Shown: one piece after another, positions 7,622 to 14,475 of the stretch
Layout of the letters: the number at the start of each line of letters is the position of its first letter
Position numbering within the stretch: position 1 is the stretch's first letter
NCBI GenBank assembly: GCA_902806105.1
Contig: CADCVI010000051.1
Coordinates: 1 to 14,852 of the forward strand
Length of the DNA: 14,852 bases
From: an uncultured Rubrobacteraceae bacterium
Lineage (GTDB): Bacteria > Actinomycetota > Rubrobacteria > Rubrobacterales > Rubrobacteraceae
Reading direction: 5' to 3'
Program-made: the position numbers and the translations under genes
Notes under the pieces: generated by a model
What the model was told of the DNA's origin: nothing
The model's database searches: none
The model's input: the letters and a program-made list of their open reading frames with translations, nothing else

Positions 7622-7624
7622 GGC

Positions 7625-8047
7625 CTAGTCCTCCCTCATGTGTCGCCCGTCCTCGGGCGGCTTCGAGTTACCCGTCGACTGTCCCTTGCCCGATGCCCCG
7701 AAGAAAGCGCTGATGCCCTTCGAGAGGCCGGCGGTCGCGGAGGAGAGGTTTATGACGCCCCCACGGACGCCACGGGTAATGACAGTGGTTGTCTGGTCGA
7801 GCTCGCCGGTTATGTCGGCAACGTCGCCGACGGCGTTGTCGAGCTGGTAGAGCTGGCTGTTGATGTTGTCGACGGTGGTATGGGTCTTGCCGAGGAGCGG
7901 GACCACCTGCTCGGAGACCTCCTTGATCGTCCTCTCGGTGGTCGAGAAGATCCGGGCTAGCCGCAGAAACATCCACGCGAGGACGAAGAAGGCGACGGCG
8001 AGCCCACCGAAGAGCAGCCCCTTCATCAGGTCTACAAACGCGTCCAC
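7625..8047 (-). CDS. DUF948 family membrane protein
   Basis: From the GTG at 8047 the product is 140 residues. A single membrane helix (about 9-32, LLFGGLAVAFFVLAWMFLRL) is followed by a long amphipathic, probably coiled-coil region, TTERTIKEVSEQVVPLLGKT onward to about residue 100, with regularly spaced hydrophobic residues. A Gly/Ser-rich tail follows. This is the DUF948 pattern; function unknown, presumably an envelope-associated scaffold. An ATG at 8125 would add 26 residues (starting MRRCRGGGDEY). It lies upstream of a perfect TATAAT box, whose transcript would start near 8083, so I prefer the GTG, which has GGAGG eleven bases upstream. It appears to be the first gene of the operon running through the sigma factor to mltG. 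Confidence 0.82.
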   Translation of the reverse strand: MDAFVDLMKGLLFGGLAVAFFVLAWMFLRLARIFSTTERTIKEVSEQVVPLLGKTHTTVDNINSQLYQLDNAVGDVADITGELDQTTTVITRGVRGGVINLSSATAGLSKGISAFFGASGKGQSTGNSKPPEDGRHMRED

Positions 8048-8145
8048 GCCGTACAACACCTCCGGAAAGTCTTCTTTTCGCCAGTCGCCATTATACTCGT
8101 CGCCCCCGCCTCTACACCGGCGCATCCCGGCTTCGTCTTCTTGCC
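8048..8145 (-). promoter_or_regulatory. Promoter and ribosome site for the DUF948-sigma-alaS operon
   Basis: A perfect TATAAT (8090-8095, minus strand) would start transcription near 8083. The expected -35 position reads GGTGTA at 17-base spacing, a poor match to TTGACA, so a different sigma factor or an activator may contribute. GGAGG (8059-8063) lies in the predicted 36-base leader before GTG 8047. The 98 bases between mnmA and this gene contain no other visible feature. Confidence 0.5.
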
Positions 8146-9618
8146 CTACGAATTACGCCGCACCACGCCGCCCCCGACTACCTTGTCGCCGTCGTAGAAC
8201 ACGGCGGACTGGCCGGGAGCTACCCCGAAGACGGGATCCCCGAGCCGCGCGAGCACCCCGCCGTCGTCGAGCTGCTCTACCTCGCACGCGACCGGGGCGC
8301 CGTTGTAGCGGATCTGGACGGAGACGGCCCTCTCGGGGGAGAGGAACCAGTTTATCCCGCCGACGCGGACCTCCCTCGTCTCCAGATCCGCCTTTTTGCC
8401 GACGACGATCTGGCCCGTCTTCGGGCGGACCTCGGTGACGTACAGCGGGACCGGGGCGGAGACGCCGATGCCGCGGCGCTGGCCGACGGTGAAGTCCACC
8501 ACGCCCGCGTGCCGCCCGAGGGCGCGCCCGTCGCGATCCACGATCTCACCGGGCTCGGCCGCCACCGACCGGCGCACGAAGCCCCGGTAGTCGCCGTCCG
8601 GGATAAAGCAGATGTCCTGGCTCTCGGGCGTGTAGGCGACCGCGAGTCCCCTGTCCTCGGCGATCCTGCGGACCTCCTCCTTGCGGTGCCCGCCGAGCGG
8701 GAAGACGGTGCGCGCCAGAAGCTCCTTCGGGACGGGCCACAGGACGTACGTCTGGTCCTTCGCCTCGTCCACGGGCCGCGCCATCGTGACCCCGTCCGGC
8801 TCCTCGACGACGCGGGCGTAGTGCCCCGTCGCCACGCTCTCGAAGCCGAGCTTGTCGGCGAGGAACGACGCCGCGTGGAACTTGACGTGCGCGTTGCAGG
8901 AGACGCACGGGTTCGGGGTGCTCCCCTCGGCATACGAGCCGACGAAGTCCTTCATCACGCGCCGGTCGAAGAGCTCCTTGAGGTTCAGGGTGAAGTGCGG
9001 CAGGCCCATGCGATGCGCCGTGTCTCTGGCGAACAGGACCGTGTCCGGCGAGCAGCACGAGCGGCTCCCCCGCTCGCCGTCGTGCAGCCGGAACGTCACG
9101 CAGGCCACGTTGTAGCCGGCCTCCTTCATCAGGAGGGCGGTCACCGCGGAGTCGACCCCGCCGCTCGTCGCCACGACGACGGTCTTCTGGCCGCTCTTGC
9201 GGGCTCCCGGGCCGCCATAGCCCTCGACGAGCATCTCGCCCGCCTGGCTGTTCCAGTGGTCCTCTATAGCCTTGTGCAGCGCGTCGAGGACGAGCGTCAG
9301 GGCGTGCTCCTTGCCGGACGGGAGCGGGCCGCCCAACACCCCTTCCAGGTCGCTCCGGGAGACTCGGGCGGCGTCGAGGAGGCCCACGCCCGCGACGAGT
9401 TCCGAGAGGGCGGAGCCCGCCGCGATGCACGCGGCGCAGCCGTAGACCTTGTAGCCGACTTCTTCTAGGTTGTTCTCGCGGATGCGCACGGTAAAGCGGG
9501 CGACGTCGCCGCAGGAGGCGTCGCCGGACTCGCCGGTGCCGCTCGCCCCTTCGAGGTCGCCGACGTTCCGGGGCCGGACGAGGTGGTCTATTACCTGCGG
9601 GTTGTAGCGATCAGCCAT
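8146..9618 (-). CDS. mnmA: Fusion of IscU-like scaffold domain and tRNA 2-thiouridine(34) synthase MnmA
   Basis: MnmA activates U34 of Lys, Glu and Gln tRNAs with ATP and inserts sulfur to give s2U34. Here residues 1-125 form an IscU/NifU-N-like domain: YNPQVIDHLVRPRNVGDLEG, SCGD (Cys36) and GCAACIAAGSALSELVAG (Cys61, Cys64). The third scaffold cysteine is lost; the usual HCS is His105-Ala106-Leu107. Residues about 144-490 are a complete MnmA: PP-loop SGGVDSAV (152-159), SCCSPDT (187-193), the CxxC form TPNPCVSCN (Cys238, Cys241), GHYAR (265-269) and SQDICFIP (Cys337, the partner catalytic cysteine). Usual MnmA length is about 350-380, so the extra 140 residues are the fused domain plus linker. 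The fusion is continuous, with no stop or frameshift. ATG 9618 is 13 bases after the cysteine desulfurase stop. That gene order supports direct persulfide transfer from the desulfurase (inference). Confidence 0.95.
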   Translation of the reverse strand: MADRYNPQVIDHLVRPRNVGDLEGASGTGESGDASCGDVARFTVRIRENNLEEVGYKVYGCAACIAAGSALSELVAGVGLLDAARVSRSDLEGVLGGPLPSGKEHALTLVLDALHKAIEDHWNSQAGEMLVEGYGGPGARKSGQKTVVVATSGGVDSAVTALLMKEAGYNVACVTFRLHDGERGSRSCCSPDTVLFARDTAHRMGLPHFTLNLKELFDRRVMKDFVGSYAEGSTPNPCVSCNAHVKFHAASFLADKLGFESVATGHYARVVEEPDGVTMARPVDEAKDQTYVLWPVPKELLARTVFPLGGHRKEEVRRIAEDRGLAVAYTPESQDICFIPDGDYRGFVRRSVAAEPGEIVDRDGRALGRHAGVVDFTVGQRRGIGVSAPVPLYVTEVRPKTGQIVVGKKADLETREVRVGGINWFLSPERAVSVQIRYNGAPVACEVEQLDDGGVLARLGDPVFGVAPGQSAVFYDGDKVVGGGVVRRNS

Positions 9619-9631
9619 CGACCTTCAGCTT

Positions 9632-10816
9632 TCAGCTTGTGGGTGTGTACAGGGGCGAGAGCTCGCGCAGCCGCGAGACCGCCGTGGAGAAGGCTTCGAG
9701 GAAGCCCTGGATCTCACCGCGCGAAGTATCCTTGCCGACGGTGATCCTGACGGCGGAGAACGCCTCGTTCTCCGTGCGGCCCATCGCGAGCAGGACGGGC
9801 GACGCTTTATGAGCCGCCGTGCTCGACGCGCACGCCGAGCCGCTCCCGACGGCGTAGCCCATCGCATCCAGAAAAAGGACGAGGCTCTCCGCCTCGACCC
9901 CGTCGACGGAGAGGTGGACGTTGTTGGAGAGTCGCTCGGAACGGTGACCGTTCAGACGTACCCCCGGGAGCGCGAGGGCGCCGGAGACGAGCAGCTCCCG
10001 CAGCTCGACCTCGTGCCGCGCCCGCGCCTCCAACTCCTCGAGAGCGAGGCGCGAGGCGGTGCCGAAGCCCAGGATCCCGGCGACGTTCTCGGTGCCGCTC
10101 CTGATGCCGCCCTCCTGCCCGCCGCCGAACTGGAGCGGCGAGATCTCCGTGCCCCCGCGAACGTAGAGCGCCCCCACCCCCTGTGGCCCGTACAGCTTGT
10201 GAGAGGAGACGGCGAGCGTGGAGACCGGGACGCGCGAGACGTCTATGGGGAGCCTCCCGGCCGCCTGCACGGCGTCGGCGTGAAAGGGCACCCCGCTCTC
10301 CCTACAAACCTCCGCAAGCTCCGCGACGGGCTGCACGGTCCCGACCTCGTTGTTCGCCCACATGACGGCGGCCAGGGCGGTGTCCGGGCGCAGGGCAGAA
10401 GCCAGGTGCTCGGGCGAAACCCGTCCATCCCGGTCCACGCCGAGGCGGGTGACCTCGTAGCCCCGCGACTCCAGGTGAACGGCGGCGCCCCGGACGGCGG
10501 CGTGCTCGACCTCGGAGACGACTACATGGCTCTTCCCGGGGCTCGCGGCGGCGAGGCCCAGGACGGCGAGGTTGTCCCCCTCGGTGCCGCCGGAGGTAAA
10601 GAAGATCTCACCGGGACCCGCCCCGACGAGCGCGGCTACGGACGCCCGCGCCGCCTCGACCGCCTCGCGAGCAGCAGAACCCGGCCCGTGGAGCGAGGAA
10701 GGGTTGCCGTAAGCCGTCGTACCCCGCAGAGACGGGAGCATGGCTTCAAGGACCCTCCTGTCGAGGGGGGTGGTTGCTGCGTGGTCCAGGTACACGGAAC
10801 CGTCGTTCATGGGCAC
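9632..10816 (-). CDS. Cysteine desulfurase (IscS/NifS family, class V aminotransferase fold)
   Basis: This PLP enzyme removes sulfur from cysteine as an enzyme-bound persulfide, for Fe-S clusters and tRNA thiolation. The 394 residues show YLDHAATTP (9-17), TSGGTEGDN (74-82), the cofactor-stacking histidine in SEVEHAAV (His105), HADAVQAAG (179-187, Asp181 and Gln184), the PLP lysine in SSHKLYGPQG (Lys207), GGGQEGGIRSGTEN (231-244) and the persulfide cysteine in GSGSACAS (Cys329). The loop around Cys329 is longer than in SufS, fitting the IscS/NifS group. The start is GTG 10816 or ATG 10810. A TATAAC ends seven bases before the ATG, so a leaderless ATG start is quite possible. It sits directly before the IscU-MnmA fusion and is its likely sulfur donor; whether it also serves general Fe-S assembly is unknown. 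Confidence 0.96.
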   Translation of the reverse strand: MPMNDGSVYLDHAATTPLDRRVLEAMLPSLRGTTAYGNPSSLHGPGSAAREAVEAARASVAALVGAGPGEIFFTSGGTEGDNLAVLGLAAASPGKSHVVVSEVEHAAVRGAAVHLESRGYEVTRLGVDRDGRVSPEHLASALRPDTALAAVMWANNEVGTVQPVAELAEVCRESGVPFHADAVQAAGRLPIDVSRVPVSTLAVSSHKLYGPQGVGALYVRGGTEISPLQFGGGQEGGIRSGTENVAGILGFGTASRLALEELEARARHEVELRELLVSGALALPGVRLNGHRSERLSNNVHLSVDGVEAESLVLFLDAMGYAVGSGSACASSTAAHKASPVLLAMGRTENEAFSAVRITVGKDTSRGEIQGFLEAFSTAVSRLRELSPLYTPTS

Positions 10817-10877
10817 AGTTATAACGCATGGATCGGGGCGTGGACGGGCGCGGCGGCTAGCGCGGGACGGGTGGTTT
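10817..10877 (-). promoter_or_regulatory. Promoter candidate for the cysteine desulfurase gene
   Basis: TATAAC (10818-10823, minus strand) ends seven bases before the ATG at 10810 and one base before the alternative GTG at 10816. Transcription would begin close to the ATG, giving a leaderless message. No Shine-Dalgarno sequence and no strong -35 are visible. This leaves the lipoprotein gene upstream as a probably separate transcription unit. Confidence 0.4.
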
Positions 10878-11870
10878 CTAGACGGCGACGGTGTCGACGA
10901 CGGCCCCGCCGCCGTCCAGGAGGGCGACGGTGGAACCGGGCTGGAGCTGAAGGTCTTCCCCGCCCTCGAAGGTCCCCTTCACCTGTCGCCCGTCGGCGTC
11001 GACGGCGTCTGGAACCCGTCCTATGGAGGCGCTCTTCGTGGAGCCGACGCGCGTCCTCTCGTTTACCTCGACGCCGGGCGAATCGCTCGTGACGTCGCCC
11101 GTGTCGGGGTCGACGACGCGCACGCTGAAGCCTTCGAGGTTGACCCTGTCGTCGCCCCTGTTGGTCACCGTAAAGTACTCGATGCCGCCGCCGCTCTCCG
11201 TAAGCTCGACCGCCTCGAGTTCGATGTCCGTGTCGCTCGTGTTGCTCGCGACCTCGATGCTCGTCAGGTCGAAGAGGGCCTGGTCGAGGACGCCGCGCTC
11301 GACGTAGCCCTGGTAGAGGTTCGTGATCGCGTACTGCTCCCCGCTCGGCGCCATCATGGCGACGAAGGGCGTGAAACCGACGTCGAGCTGGGCGGCGAGG
11401 GTGCCGTACTGGCCCTGTTCGAGCTCCTCGCTGGTCTCGGCCTCGCCGGGGTCCGTGATGCTGTACGTGAAGAACTCGACCTCCGGGTACTCGGACTGGA
11501 GGTCCGACAGGTCGCTGTTGACGAAATCGTCCACCTCCAGCCCCTGCGGATACAGGGGGTCCTCCCCCTCCTTGAAGAACTCGACCACGATCAGGGCCTT
11601 GCGCTGGTACGCGGCCCGGAAGTCCGGCGGTACGGGCTGATCCACGTTGAGCGTGAACGGCTGGTCCACGAGCGATTCGGCCTGCGCGCTCCCCTCGACG
11701 GTCGCCCCCCCCGCCGCGTTGGCGCCCGGAGCACCCGCCGCCGGAGCGGCCGTCGTGCCGCCTGGGGGGGGTACTACGGTCGCCTCCTCGTCTCCCCCCC
11801 CGCAGCCCGCGAGCAGGATAAAGGCAATCAGGGAGCACGAGAGAAGAGAGACGCGGCCCCGGAGGGACAC
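10878..11870 (-). CDS. Lipoprotein with redox-inactive thioredoxin-like and lamin-tail-like domains
   Basis: From GTG 11870 the product is 330 residues. A lipoprotein signal peptide (MSLRGRVSLLSCSLIAFILL) ends in lipobox LAGC, with Cys23 as the lipidated residue. An Ala/Gly/Pro linker (24-70) follows. Residues about 80-203 look like a thioredoxin fold: strand KALIVVEFFKEG, strand EVEFFTYSI, and VGFTPFV with the cis-proline Thr167-Pro168. The region where CxxC belongs reads EGEDPLYPQG, so it is not an oxidoreductase. Residues about 210-330 resemble a lamin-tail domain (IEYFTVTNRGDDRVNLEGFSV, then LQPGSTVALLDGGGAVVDTV). The function is unknown; an extracytoplasmic binding role is possible. A longer in-frame start at 11993 would bury the signal peptide 41 residues deep, so I reject it. 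Three 8-nt G/C runs lie within 97 bases (11705-11801). Confidence 0.8.
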   Translation of the reverse strand: MSLRGRVSLLSCSLIAFILLAGCGGGDEEATVVPPPGGTTAAPAAGAPGANAAGGATVEGSAQAESLVDQPFTLNVDQPVPPDFRAAYQRKALIVVEFFKEGEDPLYPQGLEVDDFVNSDLSDLQSEYPEVEFFTYSITDPGEAETSEELEQGQYGTLAAQLDVGFTPFVAMMAPSGEQYAITNLYQGYVERGVLDQALFDLTSIEVASNTSDTDIELEAVELTESGGGIEYFTVTNRGDDRVNLEGFSVRVVDPDTGDVTSDSPGVEVNERTRVGSTKSASIGRVPDAVDADGRQVKGTFEGGEDLQLQPGSTVALLDGGGAVVDTVAV

Positions 11871-12106
11871 ATCGAAAAGGCGTTCTAGAATTTCACTCCC
11901 CCGTTCTAAGGGCCCGCCTGAGGGCTGGCTTCCCAAAAGCCCTTCTCCGGGCGAAACCTGGCGCAACCTAACACAGTCGTGAAAGGGGTGCAACGGCCCT
12001 GTCTAGCGCATCGGACGGGAGTATCCGGCGCTCTCGGGCCGCTTGGCCCTCCAGGGGGTCTAACCTATACTTGCCCAGACCCCTGACCGACGGCGGAAGG
12101 ACACTC
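11871..12106. promoter_or_regulatory. Divergent intergenic region: aspS promoter TTGGCC-N17-TATACT
   Basis: For aspS on the plus strand, TTGGCC (12043-12048), a 17-base spacer and TATACT (12066-12071) make a good housekeeping promoter, with transcription starting near 12078. GGAAGGA (12095-12101) lies five bases before TTG 12107. For the lipoprotein on the minus strand I see only weak candidates: TTGCAC with TAGGTT near 11965, and a TAGAAC 11 bases before the GTG. TAGAACG occurs twice close to that start. No T-box or other aminoacyl-tRNA sensor is visible. Confidence 0.65.
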
Positions 12107-13966
12107 TTGCATCCGGAAGAACCTGGCACCACGAGCTTCGAGAACAACCCCTACAGGACTCACACGGCGGGGGCGCTGCGGGCCGGCGACGTGGGCGAGC
12201 GCGTGAAGCTTGCAGGATGGGTAAACAGGCGCCGGGACCACGGAGGCCTGATCTTTATAGACATCAGGGACCGCTGGGGGGTCACGCAGGTCGCGTTCCG
12301 CCCCGAGGAGGCCGAGCTTTTCGGGAAGGCAGAGGAGCTGCGGCCCGAGTGGAGCGTCTCCATCGAGGGGGAGGTCGCTCGGAGGCCCGAGGGGAACGAG
12401 AACCCGGAGCTTCCGACCGGGGAGATCGAGGTCTCGGCCACGGGGTTGCGCGTCCTCAACCGCTCGGAGACGCCGCCGTTCGAGATCGACCGGGAGAGGC
12501 AGGTCGATGAGATCCTGCGGCTCAAGTACCGCTACCTCGACCTGCGGCGCAAGAGGATGCAGGAGAACATCGTCTTCCGCGACCGCGTGGTGAAGCACAT
12601 GAGGGGCTACCTCGCCGAGCGAGATTTCGTCGAGGTAGAGACGCCGCTGCTGACCGCCTCGTCGCCGGAGGGGGCACGGGACTACCTCGTACCGGCGCGG
12701 CTCTACCCGGGACAGTTCTACGCCCTGCCGCAGTCGCCGCAGCAGTTCAAGCAGCTCCTCATGGTCGCGGGGTTCGAGAGGTACTTCCAGATCGCGCGGG
12801 CCCTCCGGGACGAGGACCAGCGCGGCGACCGCCAGCCCGAGCACACGCAGCTGGACATCGAGATGAGCTACACGACGCAGGACGAGGTGCTCGCGCTCGT
12901 CGAGGGGCTGTTCACCGAGATCGTCGAGGGCTACACGGACAAAAAGGTGCTCCAGAAGCCGTTTCCCCGCATGACCTACGCGGAGGCGATGTCCCGCTAC
13001 GGCACGGACAAGCCGGACCTGCGCTTCGGGCTGGAGATCCGGGACGTCTCCGAGAACGTCCGGGGCTCCGGGTTCAAGGTCTTCGCCGGCGCGGTGGAGC
13101 GCGGCGGCTCGGTGCGGGGCTTCGCCGTGAGCGGCTTGGGCGACCTGTCGAGGCGCGAGATCGACGAGCTTACCGGGGTGGCCGCGACGGGCGGGGCCAG
13201 GGGGCTCGCGCATCTGAAGGTCGGGGCGGACGGGCTGACCGGACCCATCGCCAAGTTTTTCTCGCCCGAGGAGGGCGGCGCTTTGAAGGAGGCGCTTGGG
13301 GCGGTCGAGGGCGATTACATGTTCTTCGTCGCGGATGGGGATCCGGTAGTCTTCGAGAGCCTGAACCGCCTCAGGCTCCACCTTCGGGACCGGTTGGGGC
13401 TCGCGGATTCGGGAGTGCTCGCGCTGGCCTGGGTGACGGACTTCCCGCTCTTCGAGTGGAACGAGGATGAGGGGCGCATAGAGCCCATGCATCACATGTT
13501 CACCATGCCGAGGGAGGAGGACCTGCCGCTCCTCGACTCCGATCCCCTGAAGGTGATCGGACAGCTCTACGACCTCGTTGCGAACGGCACCGAGCTCGCC
13601 TCGGGGAGCATCAGGATCCACCGCCCGGACATCCAGAGTAAGGTCTTCTCGGTCATCGGCATGAGCGAGGAGGAGGCGATGCGGCGCTTCGGGGCGATGC
13701 TCACGGCGTTTCGCTACGGTGCGCCGCCGCACGGCGGCATAGCGCCGGGGGTGGACCGCCTGATCATGGTCCTCAGGGACGAGCCGAACATCCGCGAGGT
13801 CATGGCCTTCCCGAAGACCCAGGCCGCGCGCGACGAGATGATGGACGCCCCCGGCCCCGTCACCGAGGAGCAGCTCAAGGAGCTCGGCATCGCCCTGAGA
13901 CGCCCCCCCGAGGGCAGGGAGGGCTCCAACCCGGCCTCCCGCCCGAGCGAGGGCGACAACTCGTAA
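12107..13966 (+). CDS. aspS: Aspartyl-tRNA synthetase, predicted non-discriminating (Asp/Asn)
   Basis: This is a class II bacterial-type AspRS of 619 residues from TTG 12107. It has the N-terminal OB anticodon-binding domain (about 15-115) with NRRRDHGGLIFIDIRDRWG (40-58). The catalytic core carries FVEVETPLLTASSPEGARDY, YALPQSPQQFKQLLM and FQIARALRDEDQRGDRQPEH. The bacterial GAD insertion lies mid-protein, and motif 3 reads GGIAPGVDRLIMVL near the end. His45 and Gly96 (in RRPEGNENP) match the His/Gly pair reported for non-discriminating AspRS, which also makes Asp-tRNA-Asn for repair by GatCAB. An upstream in-frame TTG at 12071 overlaps the -10 box and cannot be the start. The last 20 or so residues are a polar tail. 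It has its own promoter and no same-strand neighbour upstream. Confidence 0.97.
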   Translation: MHPEEPGTTSFENNPYRTHTAGALRAGDVGERVKLAGWVNRRRDHGGLIFIDIRDRWGVTQVAFRPEEAELFGKAEELRPEWSVSIEGEVARRPEGNENPELPTGEIEVSATGLRVLNRSETPPFEIDRERQVDEILRLKYRYLDLRRKRMQENIVFRDRVVKHMRGYLAERDFVEVETPLLTASSPEGARDYLVPARLYPGQFYALPQSPQQFKQLLMVAGFERYFQIARALRDEDQRGDRQPEHTQLDIEMSYTTQDEVLALVEGLFTEIVEGYTDKKVLQKPFPRMTYAEAMSRYGTDKPDLRFGLEIRDVSENVRGSGFKVFAGAVERGGSVRGFAVSGLGDLSRREIDELTGVAATGGARGLAHLKVGADGLTGPIAKFFSPEEGGALKEALGAVEGDYMFFVADGDPVVFESLNRLRLHLRDRLGLADSGVLALAWVTDFPLFEWNEDEGRIEPMHHMFTMPREEDLPLLDSDPLKVIGQLYDLVANGTELASGSIRIHRPDIQSKVFSVIGMSEEEAMRRFGAMLTAFRYGAPPHGGIAPGVDRLIMVLRDEPNIREVMAFPKTQAARDEMMDAPGPVTEEQLKELGIALRRPPEGREGSNPASRPSEGDNS

Positions 13967-13990
13967 GCGAACCCCTGCAACGGGAGAACC

Positions 13991-14018
13991 AGCCTCCGGC
14001 CTGCCGGACGCGGAGGTT
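13991..14018 (+). terminator. Stem-loop 24 bases after the aspS stop, possible terminator
   Basis: AGCCTCCG (13991-13998) pairs with CGGAGGTT (14011-14018), eight pairs including one G-U, with a 12-base loop. It follows the aspS TAA closely. The T-run is poor (only GATTT further on), so it may be a factor-assisted terminator or a 3' stability element rather than a classical intrinsic terminator. Confidence 0.4.
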
Positions 14019-14113
14019 CGGGCGATTTAGCGGCCGTACGTTGCGGCGCCCGTCTGCTCGCGCCCGGTACCCCACTGCTCACCCACCGTTCCTCAGAGTA
14101 CTTCTGCGCGTGG

Positions 14114-14159
14114 GGTTGCGCGGCGACCGGGGAAGTATGGACCGGCCAACGCCGCAACC
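14114..14159. repeat. Large imperfect inverted repeat in the gap
   Basis: GGTTG (14114-14118) pairs with CAACC (14155-14159). After a two-base CG bulge, CGGCG (14121-14125) pairs with CGCCG (14150-14154). Inside, CCGG (14127-14130) can pair with CCGG (14142-14145), leaving an 11-base loop. The structure lies in neither flanking gene. It could be an RNA element, a protein-binding site or chance in GC-rich DNA. Confidence 0.4.
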
Positions 14160-14475
14160 ATTTCTCCATGGACCGTGTACACGACCGCGTTGAACGCATC
14201 GCCCCACGGACTGCCGAGGTATCAGGGGCTTTTGCACTGAGAGAGGTCCCGGACGGTTCGCGAGGAGCGGGGGCGGACGGCGCGTCAGCAACTGAAGGCC
14301 CACTTTTGGGCGTGCAAGTGAAGCGCGACACTTCATTTTCGTGCGCAGCACCTATTCTTGTTCGGGTGTACCGAGGGTCTCCCGGCGATGAGCGGGGAAG
14401 GCGCGAACTTGCCGTGGTCGGCTGTGGGAGGTTGGGATAGAGACGCAACCAATATTCGGCGGAGGGGCGAAGGAC

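Larger units (their letters stand above)
13967..14475. other. 509-bp gap with several hairpins and no supported gene
   Basis: The frames open here (for example 14168-14440 on plus, 14079-14351 on minus) have codon third positions rich in A/T compared with the neighbours, no ribosome site and no recognisable domain. I treat them as non-coding, or at most decayed. The stretch 14290-14360 looks visibly less GC-rich than its surroundings. Two small hairpins lie there: GCCCA/TGGGC (14298-14311) and TGAAG/CTTCA (14319-14335) followed by TTTT, which is terminator-like but short. Two larger hairpins are listed separately. I see no tRNA and no clear promoter for the downstream deacetylase gene. Confidence 0.5.

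Noticed and set aside
11871..11993. A longer lipoprotein starting at 11993
   Set aside because: It would place the signal peptide 41 residues inside the protein; GTG 11870 gives a normal basic n-region, hydrophobic core and LAGC lipobox.
12071..12106. An upstream TTG start for aspS at 12071
   Set aside because: It overlaps the TATACT -10 box and would lie before the transcription start; TTG 12107 has a well-placed GGAAGGA.
12065..13732. A 555-codon open frame on the minus strand opposite aspS
   Set aside because: Low-complexity, Arg/Glu/Leu-rich translation with no domain; aspS on the other strand is certain.
14168..14440. A 90-codon plus-strand frame in the gap before the deacetylase
   Set aside because: A/T-rich third codon positions unlike its neighbours, no ribosome site and no similarity I recognise; kept only as possible decayed sequence.
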